Assembly: GCA_028386065.3 (NCBI GenBank)
Contig: JAKUCV010007109.1
Span: forward strand, 96,472-160,471
DNA length: 64,000 bases
Reading direction: 5' to 3'
Origin: Turnera subulata
Lineage: Eukaryota; Streptophyta; Magnoliopsida; Malpighiales; Passifloraceae
Of the stretch, positions 21,225 through 33,948 are shown piece by piece. Positions within the stretch are counted from its first letter, which is position 1. Each line of letters begins with the position of its first letter. The notes beneath the pieces are model-generated. The model made no database searches. It was not told where the DNA came from and saw only the letters and a program-made list of their open reading frames with translations. The position numbers and the translations under genes are program-made.

Positions 21225-24200
21225 ATGACGATTCTCCTGCGAGCCAAAGCTACTAGCTTGTCTTCACGTCTCAAATCCCTCACCCCACTACAGGTTTGTC
21301 TATATAATCAACTCTGTGGTCTTTTTTGGACGAGGCAATTCATCGAACACCTAATATCCCCATTTCTTTACTTCCCTAATTTTCCAGAGATTTCACACGG
21401 AGAGGTTCAACCACACCATCACTGAAGGTGGGTTGCAAGCTAAGGACCACCCCGACACAACCTCAGACTTCCTGGCTCGCAAGAGTAAACCCCCTCGCTT
21501 CTCTATTGTGAATTCTGATATACTGTTTATGTGGGTTTCTATTTTTGCTTAACGAGACTAATACGGTGAATAAATGCAGGCCACGTTGTTGACACGTCAA
21601 ATTGGAGGAAGATAAATGCGAGAAACTTTGGCATTTCTGGGCCGATGATTCCATCAGCCACATGGATGGTTTTGAAGATCTTGCGAAATGAGGGTAATGT
21701 TTCTCTCTGCTTGGCGGTTTTGTTTTTTTAACTGGTTCAAAATTAAGGAGCTTGCTGTGTGTGGGAGTTTGATGTTTTTGAGCGATGAATATGCAGGACA
21801 TAAAGCTTACTTAGTGGGTGGATGTGTGAGGGACTTAATCCTAAACAGGGTTCCTAAAGATTTTGATGTCATCACTACGGCTAGACTCAAACAGGTTCCT
21901 GTCTTGTTTTTGTCCTTTTTTATTTGTTTTGAGCTATTTATACGTCTCGAGTTCCTGTCGGTTAGTAGTAATGAGAGTTCTTGTTTTTGTTTCTGGGATT
22001 CTTGTTGCAGGTCAAAAAGTTATTTCATCGCTGTTTAAAAGTTGGAACTAGATTCCCTATCTGTATAGTACATATGCAGGGTTCAACCATTGAGGTATGT
22101 TCGTGCTTTAGATGATAGCATTTGATTGTTGTTGTCTTTGTCTGAGCCATGATGTTCTGGTGGAAACACGCTGCATTATTTGCTGGTGTTATACGATCTT
22201 GATTTTGGCATGTACCTCTTTGTGATTCTTTTTTGATAGGTATCCAGTTTTGATACAGTAGCGAAGAATTCCCTAGAAACAGGAAAGCTAGACGATGTAG
22301 AAAATTTCCTTGCAGTGAGGAGACGCTGTGATGGAGAAGATTTTAAGCGCTGGAGAAATAGTATGCACCGTGATTTCACAATTAACAGGTATAAAATTTT
22401 CTTTCCATTTGTAAAATTTGAGGAGAGAAGTCAGACAATCATTGTCATTGTTTTGGATGGTTCACTACAATTAAAAAAAAAATGTATTCTTAACAACTTG
22501 TGTGCTAAGATTTGACAGATATGAGATTGAGCTCTGAGTTTAGTTTGACGCAACCTAATTGAGAACTTTATGTTCGAATTTTTGGAAACAGTATGTTCTT
22601 TGACCCTTTCCTGTTTCAAATCTACGATTATGCCAATGGGATGGCAGATTTAAGAGCCCTGAAGGTGAATCTTTGTTCGTTTTCTACTTACAAAATCACC
22701 TCAAATATACATGCTATCGTCTGTGTTTATAACTGACATTAGAGTTCTTATATTGTCTCAGCTACGGACGTTAATCCCTGCTCAACTATCCTTCCAGGAG
22801 GACTGTGGTAGGTGCTTCTGGCGTTTAAAAGTGTCAAGAGTCTTTTATTTCTGTTTGGTATCTTGATACAGCAGATGACTGTGTTATTAGTTCAGCTGAT
22901 GCAAACTGTGTCATGCAGCAAGAATATTGCGTGGCTTAAGGATTGCAGGTCGGCTTTGCCTGTCCATTTCAAAAGAAACTGAAACTGCAATCTATAAATC
23001 TTCTTCCTCACTTGCAAGTTTGTCCAAGGTACTTGATGTGTGCCTAAAATCATGTTGTTGCAAGGTTCTATGAGGCTTTTGACTTTAATGTTGCCCACAT
23101 TTGCATAACATGTTTATGAACCTCTTTGGTTTTTCAATTTGAATTCAATTTACACTTTCTGCCTTGCTCTCACCAAAGTCACATTCTTCATTTATCCAGT
23201 TCAGGATAATGATGGAACTGAATTACATGTTCGCTTACGGAGCTGCTGAATCTACTCTCTGTTTGCTTCAGAGATTCAAGCTGCTTGAAATGTTTCTCCC
23301 ATTTCATGTTCGTAGTCTTCTATTTTCCATCTTACTGCCCATTAATTCTGTTCCCAGCAATTGGATAAGTTTGTCTGACATGCTAGCGTGAATCACAGGC
23401 AGCTTACCTTGATGAACAGGCTGGTGAAAATTCTGGCCAGAAATCCATAATGCTGATGGTAAGATCATTTTGATAGATTTTTTTTTTTTATTTATCTGTA
23501 ATGGGGAATCATTTGTAGAAAGGGAGATTAGTCTATTAGGGAATGTAAGTATTTGATATGATTGAATTTTATATGAATTGATGCTAAAACTTGTGGATAG
23601 TTGAGACCGGCAGTGTCTACATATCCACTGTTTTAGTTTGCCTAAAATAAAGACAAAGGGTTACTTCAAAATTGAAAATTTGTTCCTGGGACTATGTAAC
23701 CTTAAAATTTTCAGAAGAGGAGCTTTCTAGAGTTTGCAAATGAGGTACAGTGGATTTCTCGAGACACTGAACAACCTGTGTCTGATTCAGACATTGGATG
23801 CCCTTTTCAGCCCCCAAAACTTTTCACTATACTCACTCAGTGTGAAGAGCAGATGCGTTGTCAGGAAAAGGAAGTGCGCAATACTGGAGTGTGAAGCCAG
23901 TCCCTTGCTACTTTAATAATTCTTCATAGCAGTAGTTCTTACTCCTTCAGTCTGTGCTGCTTGTTATGTTCTGTAGATGTTACCTGGCTATAATTGTTGC
24001 CCAATCTCGCATGTACCAGTTTTGTCTTTAATCCCTTTGATTTCTGACTATGTGCTACTTATTTCAACTGTGGCAGAAATTGTTTTCCAATTTGGACATG
24101 ATGGTTGGCAGTGATCGACCCTGTGATTGCAGTTTGTGGTGAGTAAACCGTTTTACTGTTCTTATTCTCTCTGAAACTTTAATAACGGAGTGATTTGGTC

Positions 24201-26797
24201 ATTTCCACCATTGAACACCTGTAATTTGGTTACTTCACTTATTTGGCTAGTGTTATGAAGTCTGATTTTCTTTATGGAGACTATCTTGACCTCTATTTTG
24301 GTTAATGGATCCTTTTTTTCAGAAAGAAAAATATAAAGAATGGTAGAGATATATGTTTCTGTTGTTAATTATGAGGTTCATTACTACTTACCTTGTGTCT
24401 TGTTGCTGGTCACCTCATGTGCATTCTCTTAAATTAGCCTTTGTTAAGCAAGTTATCCTGACTTAAGCATTAAAATCAACAAATGATTGATTGACGGTCA
24501 TTTTATGAGAATTCTCTTAAATTAGCCTTTGGTAAGCAAGTTATCCTGATTTAAGGATTAAAATCAATAAATGATTGACGGACATCATAATCTGCCGTCA
24601 AAATTAAATTTGAGCAGTAATGTTACCTAAAAACTACTAGAATTGTCTAGCTTAAGTACTCCTAAATACCCAAGCTCTTTTTACTTCTTTATCCTAATGT
24701 TTTGTTTATGAGCCAGGATTGGATTGTTAGCACTTCACCAAACATTGGTAATCAATCCACAAGACGCTCTTGTACTGTGGGTTTTTGCTTCTGTACTATA
24801 CCATGGGACATGGAAGGAAGGTGTCAAATTTGCAAGAGAAAATGCTACAGTGCTGGAAAGATTTGCGGCCGAGATCTCAGGGTTTAGTGAATGTAGATCA
24901 GATAAAGAACTAGCAGTGGAGGTTGCTCAGTTAGCGTCACTAGTTCAAGATTCTTTAGATGCTTTTGTTGATTCAAGCTGTCTTCATGAGTCCATGTCCA
25001 GATATCCAGCATCCCAATGCTCTGGTTTGGTAAGTATGCGGTTCGGCATATCCATCCTTTTTACAATAACTTCATCAAATTGTCTGCATAAGAAACCAAA
25101 CATGAATTATCAATTTATCCTTGATCCCTTACCTCTGAAGTACATGTTTAGCATCTTCATTGCACTTTTGTTTTTAAAGGCAATACTCAGAATTTCTGTA
25201 AGGTCTTCTGATCATAATATTGGCTAATTTAGGTTTGTTTATATCGTAGTGATTTACCATGCATATGATTTACGCTTGAAGACCTGCCCTCCTATTCCAG
25301 TTTGTTTGGATCTGATTTGCCAGCACTTTCATAAAGATGCACTTTTCCGCATTCATTATTTTCCAGGTCCAGAGCTGCTTTTTCTCGACATGGGTACATA
25401 AACAGTTTTCTTGTACAGGCATGTACTAGTTGTGCTTTACCATGGCTAGTGGGAAGTTTAAATATTGTAATTTTGTAATCTATAGAAAGAAATAAAGAAA
25501 ATGGGAAGAAAAATATATTATGCTCATTTGGTCTTATGAGTTGTCAATATGTCACATTGGGACTATTTGGAAACCAATTATGCGTGCTATATCCTGTAAT
25601 GTTTTCTCCCTAGATTATTAATACACTACTTGGACAATTAGTGCATCGATCTTGTCACTGGTGAAGTTAATCAAATGAGGTCTTTTACTGCCTGAAATGT
25701 GATATTTATACATAGGAAGAATGCAAGCATGTCTGCATAAATTGATAAAAGATGCTCTTGACCTTACCAATAATGACAGTAAGAATGGCTACTTACCATT
25801 CTGATGCTGAACGATTCAATCTTGCCAATGGTAACCTGAGTGAAGCTGTCATATTGTGAAATTTAGCTCTGCTCTTTCAATAAATTTATTTTCTTTGGTT
25901 TGTCAGGTGTTTGTATCAAAGAAAGCAGGGGACGCTACTGCTAAACTTTTTGATGTGCTTGTTAATGATGTTGCATCATATGAAAATAGGAGAGAGGATT
26001 CATTTATTAACTATTTGCTTCTTGGAAAGGGAGATCTGGATGAGACTAGATTTGTTCTGGGAAAAGTTATTTTGCAGACTCTGAGTGGTGGTCTTATTGG
26101 AGTAGAGGATGTGGAGTCCTTTAACAGGAACTACGATTCAATTCTTTCAGAGTTGTCAGAGGATGTAATCATTGTTCAGAGGAGTAAAAACGGTATCCCT
26201 ACAGCGTTGGGTCCTGAGGTCAAGATCACCAAGAAGCGGAAATTGCTAGATATTTCGGGTCAGATGAGTCAAGCAGCCGAGGGAGACCAACAGGGGATGC
26301 AGATGAGCGTGTTAGAGAAGAAAGATCTTTGTTCACCACAACAAGAGATGAGTGACAAGCAGTGCACATCTATTAGGAGTGAGAACTACCTTGATGGGGC
26401 GAGCGGGCATATGAAGTCCAGAATGACTGAGAAACAGCAGGAGATAGTCCAGGCTCGTTCTGAAAAAAAACAGAATATCAAGGCGGCTAGCATGTTTAGG
26501 ATGAAGGAGCTTCTTCGTTTACATAGGTATGATGAAAGTTGTGCAACTCCAGATGGTGAACAGAATGAGTGTAGGGCTAAGAAATACACAACGAAGTTGA
26601 AGTTGAAGCGCCATATGCTACATGGTAAAGAAACAAAGCAGCAGTTAGATGTTAGTAACAGCAAAACATTAAGGGCGGATGGGGAAAATGATAGTTATCC
26701 GTCACTGGAGGATGTCAAGGAGAAGACTGGGAAAATCAAAGAGGTCTTGACTAAGGAGAGAACTGGTCCTCCATCACTGTCTAGTCTCTTCAAGTAA
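21225..26797 (+). CDS. class II poly(A) polymerase / tRNA nucleotidyltransferase family protein, 757 residues, 14 exons
   Basis: Enzyme of the bacterial PcnB/CCA-adding superfamily, which adds nucleotides to RNA 3' ends, in plants probably in an organelle. Exons: 21225-21293, 21388-21484, 21580-21693, 21797-21894, 22011-22094, 22240-22388, 22592-22664, 22762-22807, 22919-23028, 23200-23307, 23399-23458, 24077-24138, 24717-25029, 25907-26797; total 2274 bases, all GT-AG. The nucleotidyltransferase head has [11 protein letters not shown] (residues 99-109) and the catalytic DFD (115-117). The RNA/nucleotide-binding region follows ([31 protein letters not shown]). The Lys/Arg-rich last exon is less conserved and ends PSLSSLFK. 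The Ser/Lys-rich N-terminus ([19 protein letters not shown]) looks like an organelle transit peptide. It corresponds in family and position to Arabidopsis At2g17580 by recollection. Whether it makes poly(A), CCA or another tail is not decidable from sequence. Confidence 0.9.
24423..24581. repeat. 88-bp tandem duplication in intron 12 of the nucleotidyltransferase gene
   Basis: ATTCTCTTAAATTAGCCTTT begins at 24423 and again at 24511, and the following AAGCAAGTTATCCTGA and AAATGATTGA blocks repeat in order with a few substitutions. Non-coding. Confidence 0.85.
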
Positions 26798-28626
26798 TGT
26801 CATTGCTTTTGTTGTACGATATGTCATCGCCCTATTTGGGCACTAACTTCCATGATTTTAGATGGCAGGTAGAATATCAATCTCTCGCTCTCTCTATCCG
26901 AGTATTGTGTGTGCACCTGTGTCCTTTCCGGTCCTGGTTCCTGTTAGTTTTGCCCGTCTAACAAAGTTCTTCCTTGGCGCAGCCGACCTATGAGACTGAG
27001 GAGGCTGATGATGGCAAAACTGTCCTAATCTACTTTGGCACGCCATCTTCCTAACATATTCCAGTTTTGTGATTCTTCTTTTAACCATTTGATAGTGAGT
27101 TTTGTAATATTCCTTTTTAGGGTTTCCTCTTAAAATCCGAATAGTTAGCTCCTCTAAGGTGATGATGAGGTAGAAGTTTGTATATACGTGGTTTATAGGT
27201 TTATGTTTAGAAATAGAGTGGAGAACCACATAGAATTAAAATGGTTTCCTTTGATATGTTGTAATCTTTGGTTAGCAATGAAAGGGCTTATCGCTAGTAG
27301 TAGATAGGATATAGGAATGACCGTGTCACCCAATACTTCAACAGTTTACTTCTGATCTTTGTTAAGGGATAAATTCAGCAAATCATCTTGTTTAATATTC
27401 ATGTTTTCACATTGGAGAATTCTTTACCGTAGTCAAATCCATTTTTGGCCTTCCGTCTATTACATTGTCTAGCTTTTTAGGGTAAACAGTTTTTTAGCGA
27501 ACAAGGGTTAAAAAAAACTTAACCAGTTGTCCAAAATAGCCCTGAATTTGGACAAGTAAAAGAAAAATCACGTGCTAGCTACTAGACCATCCTTTTTAGG
27601 GTTGTGCTTTACTATTTAAAACCGATGTTATCTTTCCGAACAAAAGTTGATACATAATTTTGAAATATTTTTTATTTGTCAGAAATGATTTTGAAATACG
27701 GACATTACACATCGCTCTGTACTAATATTGATAGTGGCTGCCACTAATATTCATCTTTATAATAATATTTTTATTTAGTTTTAGAAATTATTCTATTAAA
27801 GTGTTCTTAAATAAAATTTATTTTTTAGCAACGATAAAATAAAATTATTAGTTTAACTGAATCTCAATATACATTGTTAGTGTAAGTAGCTCAATTTGTT
27901 AACTAAAATTTACTCTTAAACATTTCCACAATCTTTTTTGCTTTGTGAAATTTTCAATTTTTATGCCAAATTGAAAATCACAAATTAGAAACTATATGTA
28001 TATAAGCGGAATATTCATCAGATTTAGTCAACAGATTTTAGTTACTTTAACTAAGAGCGCCAATTTCGACAAAAAAAAAACTAAGAGCGCCAATTTTTTT
28101 AATATTGTCCAGAATGTCATTCGTATTGGTGCGCTAATAGTATACATTAAAATGAATTGGTAAAAAAATAAAAATCAATCTTATGCTAAAAGTACAAAAG
28201 GCACGTTGTGGACTGCGGGATATAATGTCCTGACCTTGGTTGTTAAGAATATGACCCAGTCGATCCAATTGGATTATTCACTATCCAAAGAATTGGACAT
28301 TGATCCAAATCCAATGATCCGATTTGGTCTAATCCTTCACTCAGATTGGTCCAATATATGTGAAAGTTTGCTAATCAGGTCAATTTTATCAACTTTGAGG
28401 TGTTGTGAAATCGAGAAGTGGTTTTTGTACTCATGATGATTATCTTAACTGCTGCAATCTAAAAGAGGGAACTTCGAAGTTCATTATCGAACCATCAAAT
28501 TACATGTCGAGCATATGCATGCAGGGCCATTGCATTTTCACACTTCTTTTCGCATTGGTTTTACATTTCAGTGATATTTTAATTTGTAATTAATGAAATC
28601 AGTTTGTGGTTGTCATGCATTGAAAG
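26798..28626. other. intergenic, no gene recognised
   Basis: AT-rich DNA between the nucleotidyltransferase gene and the LINE. It begins with that gene's 3' region. Apart from the short direct-repeat insertion near 28.05 kb, I see no structure. Confidence 0.5.
28049..28096. repeat. 18-bp direct repeat around a 12-base A-tailed insert
   Basis: AACTAAGAGCGCCAATTT occurs at 28049-28066 and 28079-28096 without mismatch. Between the copies is only CGAC followed by As. This is what a retroposition event cut back to its 3' tail would leave: target duplication, tail, target duplication. Confidence 0.85.
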
Positions 28627-28642
28627 TTTAAGAATGTACTAA

Positions 28643-31600
28643 AAAAGTTATAAATTTAAATTGTTTGTTTCCTTCCTATTATTGATTATTGTATACTCCT
28701 TGTACTAAAATATGTTATAAAGATTTTTTTTGGAACGGTAATATGTTAGGTTGAGGACATGCAGAACAGAATGTTAAGGCTTCAAGGGCAACAACAAACT
28801 GAGGCAATTTTAACTGAAATCAAGGAGGTGCAGTTTAATTTGGATGACTTATTGAGAAAATAGGAGGTGATGTGGGCACAGAGGGCCAAGGCCTCATGGT
28901 TGAAGGAGGGTGACAAAAATACATCCTATTTCCATGGCAAGGCTTCTCAACGAAAGAAACCAAATACAATAAAAGGATTGCATGATGAATCTGGTAGATG
29001 GACAACTGGAAATTCTAATATAGAAGGCATCCTCACCAATTTTTTCACCCGCTTGTATACTACTGAAGGCTGTGAAGATGTGGACCGGGTTCTTAGTTGT
29101 GTGATGCCCAAGATTACTCCAGAATTGAATGACTTTCTCTTGCGGCCCTATACTCGTGATGAAGTTGAATTAGCCCTTAAGCAGATGCACCCCACAAAGC
29201 TCTTGGGCCAGGTGGCATGCCTGCACTCTTTTATCAACAGTATTGGGATATATAGGTACTGATATTATTACCTTTGTTTTGTCTTGTCTTACTAATCCTT
29301 CTCTGTTAGCGTCTTTTAATACTACTCATATTATATTAATACCTAAAGTGTCCAATCCTAAAGATGCATCTGAGTTTCGTCCTATAAGTTTGTGTAATGT
29401 ATTATATAAAATAGTAGCTAAGGTTTTATGTAATAGATTGCGTCAAGTCCTTCCTAATATTATTAGTAGTAATCAGAGTGCTTTCCTCCAAAACCGTCAG
29501 ATTATAGACAATTCCTTACTAGCTTTTGAAATATTTCACTACATGAGGAAAAAGACAAAAGGCAAAAAAGGAGTGCTAGGATTAAAATTAGACATGCAAA
29601 AAGCATATGATTGAGTTGAATGGTAATTTCTAGAAAAAATGATGAGAAGGATGGGATTTGCTGATCAATGGATTTCTCTCATCATGCATTGTATCACGAC
29701 AGTTCAATATTCAACTATGATCAATGGTGTTCCTAGCTCTTTTTTCTCACCAACTAGGGGACTTCGTCAAGGAGACCCTCTATCCCCTTTGTTGTTTCTC
29801 ATTTGTGCAGAAGGATTCTATTCCTTAATACATATGGCAGAAAATACTGGTCAAATTCATGGAGCGAAAATTTGTCAAGGGGCACCGCCTATCAGTCATC
29901 TCTTCTTTGCTGATGACAGTGTGATTTTCACTAGAGCCACCTCCCCAGAAATATCGACATTACTTTCATTGATTGCCACTTATGAAAAATCTTCTGACCA
30001 AAGGATTAACTTTGACAAATCGGAGTTTATAACCAGCCAAAATATATCTGAACAGCAGGTTATCAATATCCAACAGCGGATAGGAATAAAGGCTGTATCC
30101 CGATTTTAAAAAATCAAGGCCTACCTACTATGATTGGGCGATCCAAGAGAGTGATTTTCAGTGGAGTTCGTGATAGAGTTTGCAAAAAATTGAGTGGGTG
30201 GAAAGAAAGAGTTCTCTCAAAGGCAGAAAAGGAGGTGCTCATTAAATCTGTTGCTCAATGTATCCTTATCTGTGATGAGATTGATAGTGCAACCAGGAAA
30301 TTTTGGTGGGGTATTGATGCTGACCTCAAAGGAATGAGATGGATTGCATGGGATAAACTATATGTGCCTAAAAAATATGGTGGCCTTGGCTTTCGGAAGC
30401 TGAGTGTTTTCAATGAGGCTATGTTAGCAAAACAGGCATGGAGATTGCACCACCAACAGGATTCGCTTGTTGCTAAGGTACTGAAGGCCAAATATTACCC
30501 TCGCTCGGATATTGTGCATGCTTCTCTAGGCTATTCTCCAAGTTATGTCTGGAGAAGTATCATGGCGGGCTGTGAGTTACTCAAAGGAGGGGGTGCTTGG
30601 GTGATTGGAGATGGCTAAACCATACACTTAAATTCTGATTCTTGGTGTCCATTTAATACTCCAAATGGAATCTCTTCTACGGCACTCGTATCAGATTTAT
30701 TTGAAGAAGGAAGGAGGGTATGGGATACTAGTAAGGTGGCTTCCATTTTTCCTGCTCATGAAGCATCAACAATCTGCCAAATTCCACTTTCTGATAAATT
30801 GCCAAGTGATGTCTTTTACTGGCCTCATACCACATCTGGTGCCTATATAGTAAGGAGTGGGTATAATCATCGTATGATGGACACTATTCCCCCAGGGAGT
30901 GCGAGTAATATGTGGAAATGGTTATGGTCTCTCAACGTACCTCCAAAAATTACTCATTTTCTCTGGCGCCTCGTCACAGGTATATTAGCTGTTCGAGCTT
31001 ATTTGCGATATCGTCATATTATCACAGATACAGTATGTCTGGTGTGTTCATCTCATGAGGAGTCGGTGCAGCACTTGTTTGAGGATTGTTCAGTGGCAAA
31101 AGCAATCTGGCAACTTGCAGGAATTACCCTTCCTCTATCTGGTTTACCAGATATTCCTGCCTGGATAACATTGTTGTATTCATCTGTATCTTTAGAGCAG
31201 TTCGAGAGGATAATTGTTACTATATGGTCACTTTGGAGTCATCGCAATGATATAATTTTCAATGGAGCCATGGTGAATCCAAGAAAAGTCATTATGACAA
31301 CTGCTGCAACTTTACATGATTACCAGCAAGCCAACTACCAATGCCCCACATCACTCAACCGGCCTCGGCACACTAATACAACACAGGGATGGATGCCTCC
31401 TACTGGAAATTTTGTGGCTATATCTACTGATGCAGCCTATCAAGCTGACTGTGTAGGTTTGGGTTTCATCATTCGCAATGCTACAGGGACAGTTCTGCTT
31501 TGTGGACATTCCAAGCGTGCAGGTTCTTACACACCATTGGAGGCTGAAGCTATGGCTCTTCATTTTGCTTTACAACAAGCTAGCCAATTACACTTCCACT

Positions 31601-31903
31601 CTATTCAGATCGAATCAGATTGTCTTAACCTGATCCAGATGTTACGTGAACATGTTTTACCTTTTAATTGCACCAGGATTCCTATCATCAATATTGTGGA
31701 TCTATTGTCTGTTTTTTCACAGTATCAATTAGTGCATATTAGAAGGGAATGTAATAGGGTGGCACATGAGCTTGCTCAATTAGGGCTGATTCAAGGTCAT
31801 TGTATTTGGGATATGGGCATGCCTAGCCATATCCAGCATTTAATTGTATCTGACATTACTCTCATGAATGGAAGAAGCTAAATGCTTTGGTTCTCAAAAA
31901 AGA
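28643..31903 (+). mobile_element. 5'-truncated LINE (non-LTR retrotransposon), 16-bp target duplication
   Basis: The 16-mer TTTAAGAATGTACTAA lies at 28627-28642 and 31904-31919, a typical LINE target duplication. The 3' end finishes TTCTCAAAAAAGA, a short A-tail. Recognisable coding begins near 28745 in the linker before the reverse transcriptase, so ORF1 and the endonuclease are absent. About 100 bases between the left duplication and the coding part (28643-28744) are AT-rich and not recognised as LINE; they may be filler or a later insertion. Confidence 0.8.
28745..31881 (+). pseudogene. LINE ORF2 fragment: reverse transcriptase, zf-RVT, RNase H; several stops and frameshifts
   Basis: Polyprotein of a plant LINE that copies its RNA at a nicked target. 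Visible in order: the pre-RT linker (ASWLKEGDKNTSYFHGKAS); RT motifs (FRPISLCNVLYKIVAK, LDMQKAYD, LRQGDPLSPLLF and the catalytic FADD); a zf-RVT region (VCLVCSSHEESVQHLFEDCS); and RNase H (STDAAY, LEAEAMALH, IESDC, NRVAHELA). Damage: a TAG at about 28861; a frameshift near 29220; TGA right after KAYD, where families have Arg, consistent with CGA to TGA; a break near 30100; and a likely small deletion near 30260 between SVAQ and the segment leading into RKFWWG. The last frame (30736-31881, 381 residues) is still open across zf-RVT and RNase H. Not functional. Confidence 0.93.
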
Positions 31904-31919
31904 TTTAAGAATGTACTAA

Positions 31920-32390
31920 TAGTATCATATTATTAATATTTATTATTTATATGCTATACAATATCCACATTAATTATTGCAAACTCCTTTGTCTTCTCGT
32001 TTTCAAACTATGGTTTCCAAGGTTTTCTAGTTTTCAGACCATGGTTTTCAACTTCACTCAAACCCCTACTTTTTTTTTTTCTTGTTTGAGAATTACTTTC
32101 AAAGCCTTACTATAGGTCTCAAAATTGTTGAAATAATGTAAAACCTGCAAAAGTAGTGTGGTCATAAACTCTGGAAGAGCCAACACTTGTTGTAGGCTTG
32201 CTGATTTGACCGTTGCCAAATTAACTAAAACACAAAAGAAGGGTTCACATTTTTTCTTCACTGCCTATCCTTGGTAACTCGGTTTCACGTATAAGTGAGG
32301 TTACTGGAGAATCTTGCTTATAAATCAATAGAGGAAAAGAACATGTAAGGGAAGAGGTTAACCTTTTGGCAAAAAAATGCATACCTTCAT
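31920..32390. other. intergenic, no gene recognised
   Basis: Short AT-rich spacer between the LINE and the LTR element. Nothing recognised apart from the TTCAT that forms the left target duplication at 32386-32390. Confidence 0.5.
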
Positions 32391-32984
32391 TGAAACGCCC
32401 CGACCCGTATTTACCGTACACAGTAAACACGTGCCGGAACTGTGACAACCCAACCCAATAAACCCAAGCATACAGTGTAAATAACAATAACTCGGCCCAA
32501 CGGCCCATAATAATAATATCAAAAATAACTCAACACGGCCCAATGGCCCAACATAAATAAAGACATGCACAGCGGAAGACTTAAAGACTCACTAACACTG
32601 TATGCATAACCAATGCAACCTATGGATCCAAGCCTGACCAAGGGATAACGCCGCAGCCTGTCGGGAATGCACCAAGCCTGTACAACACACAACTCATCCT
32701 ACGGGATGAAACCCCGCAGGCGAGGGGTGAGTCCGAAACGCTCACCGACGAAAGATAAACAGTGATATATTCAACCATAATACTTTCGAAGTAATCACAT
32801 CAATCACAACAATAAGCACAGACAATCACGACACAAGGAAAACACTATAACATTTATACCAAGACCAAAAGAATACTTAATTATCTTCTTATTACCAATT
32901 TTATCTTCCGGGCCCCGTCACTGGACAAGCTAGGGTCGTACCTGGTTATTAACTAATTCTGGATGCCAGGCCCCACCACAATCC

Positions 32985-33082
32985 GGGATCAACATCCCAA
33001 TATCTCAAATCCGGGGTCAACACCCCAATATCACAAATCCGGGATCAACATCCCAATATCACAAATCCGGGGTCAACACCCC
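32985..33082. repeat. 28-bp tandem repeats, each a perfect small hairpin
   Basis: Units start exactly every 28 bp (32985, 33013, 33041, 33069). They alternate GGGATCAACATCCC and GGGGTCAACACCCC: a 5-bp stem and a CAAC loop. The A to G change on the left arm is always matched by T to C on the right arm. The array runs into the assembly gap, so its true length is unknown. Confidence 0.95.
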
Positions 33083-33084
33083 AA

Positions 33085-33948
33085 NNNNNNNNNNNNNNNN
33101 NNNNNNNNNNNNNNNNNNNNNNNNNNNNNNNNNNNNNNNNNNNNNNNNNNNNNNNNNNNNNNNNNNNNNNNNNNNNNNNNNNNNNNNNNNNNNNNNNNNN
33201 NNNNNNNNNNNNNNNNNNNNNNNNNNNNNNNNNNNNNNNNNNNNNNNNNNNNNNNNNNNNNNNNNNNNNNNNNNNNNNNNNNNNNNNNNNNNNNNNNNNN
33301 NNNNNNNNNNNNNNNNNNNNNNNNNNNNNNNNNNNNNNNNNNNNNNNNNNNNNNNNNNNNNNNNNNNNNNNNNNNNNNNNNNNNNNNNNNNNNNNNNNNN
33401 NNNNNNNNNNNNNNNNNNNNNNNNNNNNNNNNNNNNNNNNNNNNNNNNNNNNNNNNNNNNNNNNNNNNNNNNNNNNNNNNNNNNNNNNNNNNNNNNNNNN
33501 NNNNNNNNNNNNNNNNNNNNNNNNNNNNNNNNNNNNNNNNNNNNNNNNNNNNNNNNNNNNNNNNNNNNNNNNNNNNNNNNNNNNNNNNNNNNNNNNNNNN
33601 NNNNNNNNNNNNNNNNNNNNNNNNNNNNNNNNNNNNNNNNNNNNNNNNNNNNNNNNNNNNNNNNNNNNNNNNNNNNNNNNNNNNNNNNNNNNNNNNNNNN
33701 NNNNNNNNNNNNNNNNNNNNNNNNNNNNNNNNNNNNNNNNNNNNNNNNNNNNNNNNNNNNNNNNNNNNNNNNNNNNNNNNNNNNNNNNNNNNNNNNNNNN
33801 NNNNNNNNNNNNNNNNNNNNNNNNNNNNNNNNNNNNNNNNNNNNNNNNNNNNNNNNNNNNNNNNNNNNNNNNNNNNNNNNNNNNNNNNNNNNNNNNNNNN
33901 NNNNNNNNNNNNNNNNNNNNNNNNNNNNNNNNNNNNNNNNNNNNNNNN
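33085..33948. other. assembly gap (864 N)
   Basis: Unsequenced or uncollapsed DNA inside the LTR. It starts within the 28-bp tandem array, which probably caused the assembly break. The real length may differ from 864. Confidence 0.99.

Noticed and set aside
23734..23916. Possible extra exon between exons 11 and 12 of the nucleotidyltransferase gene
   Set aside because: Exons 11 and 12 join in frame and read continuously like the family; the frame here is not similar.
32985..33082. CRISPR-like array
   Set aside because: Plant nuclear LTR; the spacers are part of the repeated unit and no cas genes exist.
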